Below the pieces are notes generated by a model. It saw only the letters and a list, made by a program, of their open reading frames with translations. It made no database searches and had not been told where the DNA came from. From contig CM060920.1 in NCBI GenBank assembly GCA_030737875.1, forward strand, positions 478,360,861-478,424,860: DNA of 64,000 nt, read 5' to 3'. Both the position numbers and the translations under genes were made by a program. This document shows positions 36,721 to 49,449 of this stretch, piece by piece; position 1 is the stretch's first letter; each line of letters starts with the position of its first letter. The DNA comes from Allium sativum (lineage: Eukaryota; Streptophyta; Magnoliopsida; Asparagales; Amaryllidaceae).

Positions 36721-37105
36721 CAAAACTACTTGCTGCCCGTGTCAAAATAAGGGCACCCAGAGTTTTGGTTAAAACAATAAACTCCAGGTCAGTCATGGGA
36801 CTGGTGTGAGAACTAAAACAGTTATTTAAAACTTTACTTTAAATCAGATATATCAAGGGACCACGCCGTATAACACGGAACGGGTTTCCTCCCAAGAATA
36901 ACAGTGCATATAACGAAACAGCGCAATGCTTTTTGGAAAAAATGAAGCTATTATAAGACCCAGGTCCTATCACACAATGCAACGCAAGCCGGGGGATAGG
37001 GTTTTCCCTTATAATAGCCAAACATGCTTAGTACGTTTAAAACAAATCATTTGATACTACTATAAGTGCATAGTGTATAAAACAACTTCAAATCATAAGT
37101 ATCAA

Positions 37106-37501
37106 TCATAGACGGCATGGGTACCATATATCATGCCGCCATACTAGTACTACAATTAAAACCGCAAATGTCACGTATTTGGAAATTGGATTTCCATCTA
37201 TGAACCGAGGCAAAAGATAGTCCTCAACCGATTCGAGACTGTCTAGCCCGAGTCTCAGGATCAGTGCTCGAGTGACCCTTGGATCCTCATTGTCGGTCCA
37301 CCGATGTGGATTAAAATGCTTGAACATGCGTTTCACCGCCCTATGGGGTGTAGGTGAGCCAACTAAATGACTCCATCGGACCCGGATCGTCCGATCAAAC
37401 CGAGGCGCCTCGCAACAGCAACAACAACATAAGTCAAAATCGTCAGGGCGTGTAAAACCACTGACGCCACTTCTAGCTAGAAAGAAACGCATGCCCTCCA
37501 T
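37106..37501 (-). other. Open frame in conserved block of LTR A (probably not coding)
   Basis: A 131-codon sense-strand frame, beginning MEGMRFFLARSG and containing FNPHRWTDNEDPRV and LPRFIDGNPISKYV. The second LTR of A keeps 128 codons (44529-44915); B keeps only the last 78. Homologous DNA in C, E and F carries stops and frame changes. I recognise no family. It is most likely a chance frame inside a conserved non-coding RNA block. Confidence 0.3.
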
Positions 37502-40500
37502 GACATCCTCTCCCGTTTTGGTTCACACGGGGGTGTGAGGCTCGCGAAGTAAACGTTACACAAAGCTACGCCACAAAGGCCGTGCTTCGATCATCGACCA
37601 CAAGACTTTGCTTTTCAACAGAAGCCTTGATCATTTGCCACTTAAGGCATGCCACACAGGCAATTCACTCTATGCGTTTGATATCCATCAGTGTATAACC
37701 CCTGAGCTCGTACGTCTCAGAGAAGGGCGTTAAGCAAGAGAATAAATTCTCCGCCGCCAAACAGATATATATTTAATAGAAATCAATCACACAGACTAAA
37801 ATCCAATGTCAGACACACAGTCCATTTACAAGTCCGTTCTGGGTCTGAACGAAACCGGAGGCACCTAGTACCCTGCATATCCATCGATCTCCAAGTACGT
37901 CTGGACGACCACCGACTGTTTCCATCTTCTTGGGTGTACATCCCAATCAAGATCATCAGTAATCACCCAAACGACGTGAAGACCTCCTGTCTTCGACCAC
38001 CGTCTTCATCTTCGACTTATCGTTGTATCAGTTATTCAGAATGGGATACCCGGTCTTTCCGAATAACTCGCGTATATTTTAAATAAGTGTTACACAAACA
38101 CAACATACGCCTCATTCCAATCCTCCAGTCACTAACCGTAAATTAACCAAGAGAATAATTCCCCAAATATTAACCCTGAAGGCCGAAACCAACATCAGAT
38201 CAATATCCAGGAAACCGTTCTGCTTAGCTAACCGACAATTAGTTTCTAAATTTCACATTCATAGGGAAAGGTTCCCATAAATTTTATCAAAGATAAATTC
38301 CTTGAATTTATTCTTTAATCTTCTTTTGAATTTTGATTCAACTAGTCGGGATTAACGAACCTTACCGAAGTAATCATTCGTTTTAATTTCCCAATCCCAA
38401 CCTATTCATCCCATGAAGTAAAACTGGTAATACTTCATATCTAACACCACGGTGTTATCGGTAAATTCAATTACCATTTCACGTTCAAATCTAATTAAAG
38501 ATTTAACTATCGCCTGGAGCAAAACTGGTGAACTCCATCCTCGATCATTTCAGTCTAATTAAAGATTCATTGAAACTCCACTTAGTTTTAATCTGTGACT
38601 GGATTAAAGAATCAGTGTCATTTAAAACACGGTTCACGATAAACCCAAAATCACATCACATTTCAATCAGTCCCTAACCGTAAATTAGCAAGTGAGCAGT
38701 TCCCTAAGTATTAACCCCGAAGGCCGAAACCAACATCAGATCAATACCCAGAAACCATTCAACTCAACTAATCTCCAGTTAGTTTCTGAATTTTCTTAAC
38801 TCCTTTGGGTCTAAGAACAGTATTGTTGAAGATACCGTTCACGACAACCCAAAATCCCATTTCATTAATTATCGGGTTAAAGAACAAGTGTTATTTAAAA
38901 CACTGTTCACGATAAACCCAAAAATCAATATCAATTCAATTCCAATTAAATATTATTTAATTGATACACTTCATTAAATCTAAATAAAAAGATTTAATCT
39001 TTTTCTCAACTGGGTTTAAGAATAGTGTTAATAAAGACACCATTCACGACAAACCCAAATCACATTTGATATTAAATATAAGGCTCTGAATAGAAAATAT
39101 ATCGGCTTATATTCAATATCAAATTCTACGACTAACAGATCGTATTGGAAATAACGGTATTAATATATCTTTCAAATTTCCATTACAATATCTGTATAAT
39201 CACGAAATTCAACATCGAAATATTCCAAAGACAATTTTGATTCAAATCCATTCCAATTCAATTATTGGAAATTTTGGTTACTTTTAAAACCCTTTTCAAA
39301 TCCAATTTATTTATTTAAAAATAAATAGAATTATAATTCTAGTTGAAAACTAGTTCATTTCGATTAAAATCTATTTTTATCTTTTCAAATACGGAGTTTT
39401 TCATCCTGATTCTTCCCAAATCATTTCTTATGATTTTACACAAATTATTACTATTTTTAATAATTTTATCAAGGCACGTACAGTCGATTTCCATCAACGG
39501 CCATCGAACTGCACTTGCAGCGACCTTTTACAAATTTGGTTTGGACATAATTCCAAATCCAACCGTTAGATTTCAAATTTCTATTATTCGTTAGAAAGAT
39601 CTTTTCGATACGAACCCAACGGTTCCGGTTTTAGGAGAATCCGACGGTCGGATCTCCCGTAATATCCGTTCGAAGTCAATGGTCAAAATTCGCGAACTGT
39701 CGCGGCACGGCGCGTTCTATTCAGGCCATTATAATATATATATATAATATAAATAATATATACTTCGTCGATTTCAATTCAAAACGCTCTTCATAAATCG
39801 TTTTAAATTCATTTTCAAAACTGTTTCAACTTCATATTCAATTTCAAATCAAAATTGAATATTCCATATAAATTCGTTTTAAATTCATTTCAAATCGATT
39901 TTAATTCAATTTCAATTTAATTCGAATTTCTTTTCAATTTCTATTTGAATTCAATTCCTTTCGATTTCAATTCGGATTCAATTCTATTCAATTTAATTCG
40001 GATTTCAATTCTATTCGAATTTCAAATCATTTCAGTGTATTTCGAATTTCAAATCAATTCAGTTTAATTCGAATTTCAATTCACTTTAAATATAATTCGA
40101 ATTTCAAATTCATTTCAATATAATTTGAATTTCAAATCTATTCGATTTCAAATCTATTCAATTAAATTCGAATTCCAAATCTATTTCAATATTCATTGAA
40201 AATGAATAAAATCGATATAAATATCGTTCATGTCAAAATGGCGTCAATCTAGTCAACACGGCTTCATATATTTCTATTTTCAAATATTCTATTTCAAATA
40301 TTTCTTTTTCAAATATTTCTATTTCAAATATTTCTTTTTCAAAACTGGAATGAGGCCCAATCAATTACCATATAATGTTAATTATATGGATTTTCTACAA
40401 CCCATGTATACAATAACAACGATGAATAATCAACCATCATCCAAAGTGCTTTCTACACTGTATAAGCATCAAATATAAATATTTAACGCTCATAACAGTC

Positions 40501-41016
40501 TGTCAATCAATCGATCGACATATAACTAACTATTGGGATTAGTGTATGTCATATATCACCCCAATACCCGTGTGGGGTTTCAAACAATCAAACACAGATT
40601 TTATATTTGCAGTTGGGCGATGTGTAAAATTTATCGTCCCAATCAATATCAGTCAAATGTGTGTATATAAACAAATCGTTCGATTTGTTTATTTTTATTT
40701 CCTTTCATATACACGTTAAAAATTCTATTTTTAACTATAAAATATTTTTAACTATATAAATATTTTATTTCATTTCACATCACATCACACAATCAACTAC
40801 ACATCAAAATCAAACACACAAGCATACAAGCCGTCCATGGTCTGTGGACGACGGGTATCGGGTGCTACTAAACACCGTCTGCATCCTAGTATATATTTTT
40901 AACTAGAAAACAAATTAAAAAGTGAGAAATTCTCACAGACTAGCTAATCCAAACACCTCGACTCTTCATATGTAGAAAATCTCCGCCGTTTCTTCTTTCA
41001 TCACTTTCGTCATCCG

Positions 41017-41380
41017 TATTCACTACATATATAAAAATTCGATTTTTACTTTGCTATTCAATATATAAAAATTGAATTTTTACTTTGCTATTCAATGTAT
41101 AAAAATTGAATTTTTACTTTGCTATTCAATGTATAAAAATTGAATTTTTACTTTGCTATTCAATATATAAAAATTGAATTTTTACTTTGCTACTCAATAT
41201 ATAAAAATTGAATTTTTACTTTGCTATTCAATATATAAAAATTGAATTTTTACTTTGCTACTCAATATATAAAAATCGAATTTTTTACTTTGCTATTCAA
41301 TCTATAAAAATTGAATTTTTACTTTGCTATTCAATATATAAAAATTGAATTTTTACTTTGCTATTCAATATATAATAATC
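41017..41380. repeat. ~33-bp palindromic tandem array in LTR A
   Basis: About eleven units of TATAAAAATTGAATTTTTAC plus TTTGCTATTCAA(T/C)A. The core TAAAAATTGAATTTTTA is an imperfect palindrome. It occupies the same intron-like place as the arrays in B, C and E. Confidence 0.93.
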
Positions 41381-41567
41381 CTGTCCTTTCTTTTCGTTTT
41401 CAAAAAAAATCAAATCCTTTTGGTTTCTAAAAATCGAATCCATTTTTTTTTATATAAATAAATAAATATCACTTGTTTGTGTTGGCATGTACAACTGAAT
41501 TTCTAAATTTTTTTAAAACCGATTTCATAGACAATAAATAAAAGAAGTAAATAGATGAATAAAAGAA

Positions 41568-41920
41568 CTTACTGTAAAAATCAAGAGAAGGGGGGGACAT
41601 TCACTGTCGACGGTCGAGGGGGTGAAGGGGATCGTCGGATTCGGGGGGGCTGCGGTTGGTTGCGTCGAGCCTTGGGGGGGGGGGGGGTTGCGTCGGATCG
41701 GGGGGGGGGGGGGGGGGGCGTTTGGGGTTCGGGGTTGGGTAGAACGAGGAGAGAGGAGCTGTGGGGGAGGAAGGTCTTCGATCTGATGCGGAGGGGGGTG
41801 GCGACGGGGATGGGAGGCGCGATCGGTGGAGCGACGGGTGTTAGGGTATTTTTTTTTCTGCGTTGACCTGAATGGGAAAGGAGAGAGGGCCATGGGTGTA
41901 TATATAATATATATATTTTA
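41568..41920 (-). promoter_or_regulatory. A leader/promoter module
   Basis: In element sense: TATATATAAT-like box near 41920-41899, a CACCCTAACAC telo-box-like motif (TTAGGGT on plus at 41841-41847), a C-rich leader including runs of 19 and 14 C, then TTTACA|GTAAGTTC (acttac at 41568-41573). A 122-codon proline-rich frame (41525-41893) reflects the C-runs and reads through the splice site. No protein function is proposed. Confidence 0.45.
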
Positions 41921-42803
41921 TTATTTTATATTTTCTAAAAGTAACTTTTTAGTTTCAACTCGAAATGGAAGCCACCGACTGTCGTCCATAGCTAATAACC
42001 CCCATTCCGAACACAATGGGATATGTATCATAGGCTGATTCGATCGTTTCGATCAGTTTTCATCAAAATCAACATATAACTCTACATATTGAATTTGAAC
42101 GCGCATTTCAATTTATCGGGGCCACATACAGTCTCGAAAAATTCCAAAAAAATATTTTCTAGCTTCGTATCGACGATACAGTCCTAACAAAACTAATTTC
42201 ATCGAATTCTGAGACCGTTTGAAAAATGGCCATTTTCCAGTCGATTAAATTCAACTGAAACCGGTCAAACGCGTTTTCCTTTGCCATGCTCACATGTTGA
42301 TTCGAAAAATTATGAAATTTGAAACCTAGCAATAACTAGACATCACGGATCCAACAAAAATGGTTTCGTCGAAATCCGAGGTCGTTTGCAAAATCTCCAT
42401 TTTTAAGGGCCTGAATTCCATAACGACTATTCAGAATTTTCAACTGGACATATCTTTTGATCCCCGCTATGAAATTTTTATTTTTCGGATTCGTTGGAAA
42501 GATATTCTCTATTAGATTCTATTATTTTTTGTTTCGCTAAAATCCGGTTTATTTTGCACCCGGTACATTCATTTGAAGTTTGAAATCGAATTATCGAACT
42601 ACCGCGGCATTTTCAATTCCTTTTATAAATATAAATAAATATTTATATTCTATCGTCGATTTAAACGAATATATACGTTTGAGTTATATTCAAAATAAAT
42701 TTCTCGTCGTTATTATTTTAAATAATTCATTTTAAATAATCAAAATTCGCTAAAATTGCCAAAATAAAAATTTTAAACTGGCCCAGATTTCCGAGTTATT
42801 ACA

Positions 42804-43840
42804 ATCTCCCCCACTTAAAACTTTTCGTCCCCGAAAAGGAACAAAGCCGAAAGTTGTTTCACAAATCAACTCAACTTTCGTTATTTTGACTACGACTTAA
42901 GTTCTTCAACTTTTCAGTTTCTAAGAATTTTTCAAATTTTTCAAAAATTTGGCTAACACCCTAAATTTTCGAAAAATTTCGCCATAACCTCCCCTGCACC
43001 GGGAGCACGGGAAAATCCCGAAATTGCCATACAGGCCCTCTGATCTCAAAAAGAAAAAAGAAAAAGCCAAGTGGCTAGCCAATCGGCTCATAAAATCATC
43101 ATCACCCAAACAAAACAGTAAATTATGGTAAACATGTACCTATTTGTCGGGCAAACAAATTTTATTCTCTGCTCTAGCCTCCTTGCTATGACCTGTTCAA
43201 TGTAAGTACAAGTATATGCAAGAAAATGCGACCAAATTTCCAATACAATTCACTATTTGATTCTATTAGGCGTAATGGTTCAAAATTTCAAACAAATAAC
43301 CAAACAACACAAACATCCATCAATTAGTTGGTTATCATTTCAAATGCATAACTTTGATATATAGTCAAAAATCACATTTTTGATGCCAAATCATAACAAT
43401 AAGCCCTATCTAGTTTTGGTTCTCACACCAGTCTAATGGAAATATATAGAAATATCACTTTCGAAACTCGAAAATAAATACTGGCGACGGTGCCCCATCA
43501 CCAGAATTATCCCCGGGCACTAGAGGGATTCTATATCTACCCAGTATATTAAGACTTCGAACACACGTTTGCAAGACATATATACAAAATCTTTAAATAT
43601 TGGATTGTCCAAATCAATATAAATAAATATTCAAATACGAATAAGTGATTTAAATTTCAAAACAAAATTGGTTTCATTTTAAAAATATACTCTTCACACT
43701 CGTTCTAGGATATTACTGATCCCATCTCTAACGAGTCATTCCCATTGGATATTACTAATCCAATATCTGATGAATTCTTTCATTTGGTTCTAATGTGTCC
43801 TGTTCTCTGAGCTTTGTAAACCAAAGCTCTGATACCACGC
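42804..43840 (-). other. Internal region of element A (non-coding)
   Basis: 1,037 bp between the minus-strand PPT (AAGTGGGGGAGAT, 42816-42804) and the PBS. Closely similar to B's internal region, with the same conserved blocks and no protein frame. The PBS-side end forms a perfect hairpin (arms GAGCTTTG and CAAAGCTC, 5-nt loop). Confidence 0.85.
43826..43837 (-). promoter_or_regulatory. Primer binding site, tRNA-iMet (A)
   Basis: Minus strand TGGTATCAGAGC, three bases from the 5' LTR edge at 43841. Confidence 0.9.
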
Positions 43841-46121
43841 TGAAACGACCCGAACTCCCCCGGTCTCCGAAGAGAAGAGAAAGAACGAATAGTTTTGAGA
43901 ACACGACAAAGTAGAACGCAGACGGGAGAACATTTCATTGTATATTACAACAATCCATCAGATTACAAGAATATACAGAGTATAAATGAATATTACACAG
44001 AAATATCAGAGATTTAAATTACATTTAAATACATCGCAGCGGAAAATAATACAATACACAACTAGAAGAGATATACGGATACAAAGCTTTCCGGATATCA
44101 TTCCAGCTGTAAACCAGGATCCTGTGAATATAAATCTGCAAAACCAAAACTACTAGCTGCCCATGTCAAAATAAGGGCACCCAGAGTTTAGGTTAAAACA
44201 ATAAACTCTAGGTCAGTCATGGGACTGGTGTGAGAACTAAAACAGTAATTTAAAACTTTACTTTAAATTAGATATATCAAGGGACCACGCCGTATAACAC
44301 GGAACGGGTTTCCTCCTAAGAATAACAGTGCATATAACGAAACAACGCAATGCTTTTTGGAAAAAATGAAGCTATTATAAGACCCAGGTCCTATCACACA
44401 ATGCAACGCAAGCCGGGGATAGGGTTTTCCCTTATAATAGCCAAACATGCTTAGTACGTTTAAAACAAATCATTTGATACTACTATAAGTGCATAGTGTA
44501 TAAAACAACTTCAAATCATAAGTATCAATCATAGACGGCATGGATACCATATATCATGCCGCCATACTAGTTCTACAATTAAAACCGCAAATGTCACGTA
44601 TTTGGAAATTGGATTTCCATCTATGAACCGAGGCAAAAGATAGCCCTCAACCGATTCGAGACTGTCTAGCCCGAGTCTCAGGATCAGAGCTCGAGTGACC
44701 CTTAGATCATCAGGGTCGGTCCACCGATGTGGATTAAAATGCCTGAACATGCGTTTCCCCGCCCTATGGGGCGTAGGTGAGCCAACTAAATGACTCCATC
44801 GGACCCGGATCGTCCGATCAAACCGAGGCGCCTCGCAACAGCAACAACCACATAAGTCAAACTCGTCAGGGCGTGTAAAACCACTGACGCCACTTCTAGC
44901 TAGAAAGAAACGCATGCCCTCCCTGATGTCCTCTCCCGTTTTGGTTCACACCGGGGTGTGAGGCTCGCGAAGTAAACGTTACACAAAGCTATGCCACAAA
45001 GGTCGTGCTTCGATCATCGACCATAAGACTTTGCTTTTCAACAGAAGCCTGGATCATTTGCCACTTAAGGCATGCCACATGGGCAATTCACTCTATGCAT
45101 TTGATATCCATCAGTATATAACCCCTGAGCTCGTACGTCTCAGAGAAGGGCATTAAGCAAGAGAATAAATTCTCCGTCGCCAAACAGATATATATTTAAT
45201 AGAAATCAATCACACAGACTGAAATCCAATGTCAGACACACAGTCCATTTACAAATCCGTTCTGGGTCTGAACGAAACCGGAGGCACCTAGTACCCCGCA
45301 TATCCATCGATCTCCAAGTATGTATGGACGACCACCAACTGTTTCCATCTTCTTGGGTGTACATCCCAATCAAGATCATCAGTAATCACCCAAATGACGT
45401 GAAGACCTCCGATCTTCGACCACCGTCTTCATCTTCGACTTATCGTCGTATCAGTTATTCAGAATGGATACCCGGCCTTTCCGAATAACTCGCGTATATT
45501 TTAAATAAGTGTTACACAAACACAACATACGCCTCATTCCAATCCTCCAGTCACTAATCGTAAATTAACCAAGAGAATAATTCCCCAATTATTAACCCCG
45601 AAGGCCGAAACCAACATCTGATCAATATCCAGGAAACCGTTCTACTTAGCTAACCGACAATTAGTTTCTAAATTTCACATTCATAGGGAAAGGTTCCCAT
45701 AAATTTTATCAAAGATAAATTCCTTGAATTTATTCTTTAATCTTCTTTTGAATTTCGATTCAACTAGTCGGGATTAACGAACCTTACCGAAGTAATCATT
45801 TGTTTTAATTTCCCTATCCCAAGCTATTCATCCCATGAAGTAAAACTGGTAATACTTCATATCTAACACCACGGTGTTATCAGTAAATTCAATTACCATT
45901 TCACGTTCAAATCTAATTAAAGATTTAACTATCGCCTGGAGCAAAACTGGTGAAACTCCATCCTCGATCACTTTAGTTTAAAGATTCACTGAAACCCCAC
46001 CTAGTTTTAATCTGTGACTGGATTAAAGAATCAGTGTCATTTAAAACACGGTTCACGATAAACCCAAAATCACATCACATTTCAATCAGTCCCTAACCGT
46101 AAATTAGCAGGTGAGCAGTTC
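43841..46121 (-). repeat. Element A 5' LTR, partial
   Basis: It matches the left LTR from its outer end as far as GTGAGCAGTTC, where element C is inserted. In the uninterrupted copy this site reads GAGCAGTTCCCTAAG (about 38694). The remaining ~4.1 kb should lie beyond 64000. Confidence 0.9.
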
Positions 46122-46379
46122 TGTGATGCCCCAAACTTCCCAGTAGAGGAAAGCATGGACTGCTTTGAGAACAACTCACATCAGAACACAAACTGAAGAA
46201 CATTTTTATTGCTGATTACAACAATACATCAGAGTACAAGAATATTCCAGAGTATAAATAATATACATTTGAAATACAATATCAGAGTTTAAATTACATT
46301 TAAATAGCAGCGGAAAAATAACACAAATGTACGACTGAAAAGAAATAAACGGGTACAGAGCTTCCCGAATACCGCTTCA

Positions 46380-47700
46380 GCTGTAGACCAGGATCCTGTA
46401 AATAAATCTGCAAAAGCTACTCGACTGCCCGTGTGAAAAATATGGGCACCCGAGTTTGCCAGTGAAACAAACTACAGGTCAGTCATGGGACTGGTATGAG
46501 AAATCTTAACTAGACTTATCTAATAATAAGGTGAATCACAGGACCACGCCGCTAACGCGGAACGGGTTTACTCCATTGGATTGCCAGTGCATAAAATAAG
46601 GTAAATCGTTAAACAACGCAATGCTTTTTAGAAAAATGAAACCATTATAAGACCCAGGTCCCATCACACAATGCAACGCACACCAGAGGATAGAGTTTTA
46701 CCTTATAATGGTCAAAAGATGCTTGATACGTAAAAACGATATTATTGTAAGTGTGTATATGTATATAAAACATTCAAATATAATATCAATCCTAGACGGC
46801 ATAGGTACCATATACTATGTCGCCGTACTAGTTCTACAATCAAAACCGCAAGGGCGTATTGGGAATTGGGTTTCCATCATGAGTCGAGGCTAGGGGCAAG
46901 CTCCTCTCCGATTCGAGACACTCTAGCAAATGCCTCAGGATCCCCCGCAGTGAACCCTTGGATGCGGTAGGGCCGGTCCCCGCCTATGGGCAGTGGATTA
47001 GTTATGCCTGAACACACGCTTCCCGGTCCCTTTGGACCTATAGTATGACCACTATCGGCCTATAAAAATCTGAGGCGCCTCAAAATCCATCATCCACATA
47101 AGTAAAATGTCGGGGCTGGTAGGTCGCTGACATCACTCTAGCTAGAAAGAAACGTGTGCACTCCCTACGGTCCATATCCCGTTTTTGACTCATAGCGGGG
47201 TGTGAGGCTAGCGAAGTCACGATATACACAAAGCTATGCCGTGATAGGCTATACTTTGATCATCCCACAAGGCCCTGCTTTTCAACAAAAGCCTTGATCA
47301 ATTGCATCTTGGCGTGCCACATTGACAATTCACGCCATGCGATCAATCACTATTAATATATACCAGGGTGTTAAGCAGAGAATAAATTCTCCACCACCAA
47401 TCAGATATACATTAATAAAGATCAATTTAATTCACATGGAACGAAATCCAATGTCAGACACACATCCATTCCTAGCTTATGCTCTGGGTCTGAGCGAAAA
47501 CCAAATCCGAACAATCAACAATAGTCCGGACGGCCACCACTGAAGCCCCTTCAAGGTAGCTACTCCCATCAAGGGTCTCAGCAGCAACACATCCATCCGA
47601 TGTGAAGATCGTCGGTCTTCAATCACCGTCTTCATCTTCGACTCTTCATCGTCGTAGAAATTATTCGGAATGGGTTAAACCCGGTTTTTCCGAATAACTC
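46380..47700 (-). repeat. Conserved 3' block in LTR C
   Basis: It aligns to E 18530-19900 in reverse complement, including the CAGGATCCTG site (46388), the GAACGGGTTTACTCC segment and the CTCTGGGTCTGAGCG segment near 47483. C is closer to E than to A/B in the middle (for example CAGGCATAACTAATCCACT is shared). Confidence 0.72.
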
Positions 47701-48834
47701 TCATATTTTTATAATTAAAAATCAAATACTATAAAAACACATCCAATGCCACATTCCAATTCAGAATTATTCTTCTAATGAATTATTCGCATTATCTTAT
47801 CAAAGATAAATTCTTCAAATTTATTCTTAAATCTTTCTTTTAAAGATTTATTAAAAACTCCAATTTGGTTTTAAATATCAAAATCATTATTTAATGATTT
47901 TTTTTTAATTTTAAGAAATTAATCTTATCTTATTTGAGTTAAAGAACTAATATCATTGAAAACATTGTTCACGATAAACTCAAATTCATCTTCCATTAAA
48001 TATAGAATTTTTATAGAAATCAGACCAATGTATAATCGATATAAATTTCTGTATCGGACTATTAATATAACTGGAATAACGGCAAAGCCTTTTAAATTCC
48101 ATATATATTAACGGCCTTCTTTTACAGAAGCTTATCTCGAATATTATTAAATCAAATTCCATTCAATCCCAATTTAATATATTAAATTGGAAAACTTTAC
48201 TTTGGAAAATTTTCTATTAAATCTTAATAAAAGATTTATAAATTCCAAGTTATATTCTCACTGTAAATTGAGTTAAAGAACAGATGTCGTTTAAAAACAT
48301 TGTTCACGATAAACTCAATTCACAAATCATTTTATTAAAATTATTAAATATAATTGAAACTCTAATAATCTTAATTAAAAGATTTATTCTTATCTTAACT
48401 GGGGTTAAGAACAGTGTTATTTAAGACACCATTCACGACAACCTAAAAATTCAATTTATTCTATTTAATTCCAAGTAAATATTAATTTATTGGAAAACTT
48501 TCTTAATTCTTAATTATAAGATTTATTCTAGTTAACCATTAAATCATTATATATATTATATTGGCGATTTCCATTTTAACACACTTTATAAAATAGTTAT
48601 AAATTCATTTAAAACGATTTTAACTTCATTGCAATTTAAAGTCTAAATTGAATATTTTATTTTCTTTTCATATTAAAATATTAACATTCTCAAAATAGTC
48701 TATTTTGAAAATCACTTCTTATATTCATTTAAAGTGAATTAAATTGATCGATAACCCGTTCGGGTTAAAATGGCGTTGTTATATAAAATAGATTAAATAG
48801 CCCAATTACTTCTTATTCAATTATATTTTATACT

Positions 48835-48940
48835 GGGCCAGACCTCCCACATTAAGCCTGCGACTTATGGATGCTGGATATGCCGGTTGGTTCCGGGCAG
48901 ACTTATCCCATAAGTTGGGCTTAACCTCGTGTCATGGCCC
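48835..48940 (-). other. Conserved stem-loop, copy C1
   Basis: Outer stem GGGCCA / TGGCCC (48835-48840 with 48935-48940), middle stem TTAAGCC / GGCTTAA, inner stem ACTTATGG / CCATAAGT (48863-48870 with 48908-48915), loop exactly 37 nt (48871-48907). In element sense the loop reads GATAAGTCTGCCCGGAACCA then ACCGGCATATCCAG, almost the same as E2, while all three stems differ from E1. Confidence 0.78.
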
Positions 48941-49449
48941 AATTCATATTTTAATTCAACCTTTTTCATTGTAACTTTTTAACAAACAAAACAAAATCTT
49001 TTGAATTCAAAACATCAAAGTCATTATTTGTTTTCTTTAACTAAATATTAAATTAAATATTCTTTTAATTCAAAATTGGAATGAGACCTAAAACAATTAC
49101 CATATAATTTAATTATATGGATTTCAAACATCGCAATGTATTCTACACTAATGATAAGATCATTAATAACATCCAAAGTGAATATTAATACTGTATAAGC
49201 GTCAAATAAATAACGCTTATAACTAATCACAAGGGCGATGTGTGGATATCAACCCAAGACCCGTGTGGGGTTTCAACCAACACATACACATAACAAATAA
49301 TTAAATAAATTATTTGTGCACTTGGGCGATTGTTTAAAAATTTATCGTCCCAATCACATAGACAAGTCGGATGACTTGTAAATGGAAGTGTAATATTCAG
49401 TTTGAATATTCTAACAATATATTTAACACATCAAACATTTCACATCACA

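Larger units (their letters stand above)
36721..42803 (-). repeat. Element A 3' LTR, main piece
   Basis: It resumes after B with the target duplication CAAAA and runs to TATTACA at 42803, next to the PPT. It contains the conserved 3' block (36725-38050), conserved blocks near 40343 and 40568, a palindromic tandem array (41017-41380) and a GC-rich leader (41575-41890). Confidence 0.9.
22614..46121 (-). mobile_element. LTR element A, large non-autonomous, host of B and C
   Basis: Minus orientation. The 3' LTR is 22614-42803 with element B inside; the internal region is 42804-43840; the 5' LTR starts at 43841 and is cut at 46121 by element C. After subtracting B and one copy of its target duplication, the 3' LTR is 6,387 bp, the same as B's left LTR. 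LTR ends are TGTAATAACTCGG and CGGGTCGTTTCA in element sense. It has no retroviral-type protein. The two LTRs differ at a few per cent of positions in aligned stretches (for example 36730-37500 versus 44150-44915), so it is older than B, as the nesting requires. Confidence 0.88.

Noticed and set aside
41525..41893. 122-codon proline-rich frame in LTR A
   Set aside because: It is produced by C-runs and GC-rich leader sequence, crosses a predicted splice site and has no counterpart in related LTRs.
46122..46140. Element C as a solo LTR
   Set aside because: A PPT, internal region, PBS and 19 bp of the second LTR follow in order, so it is a full element interrupted by D.
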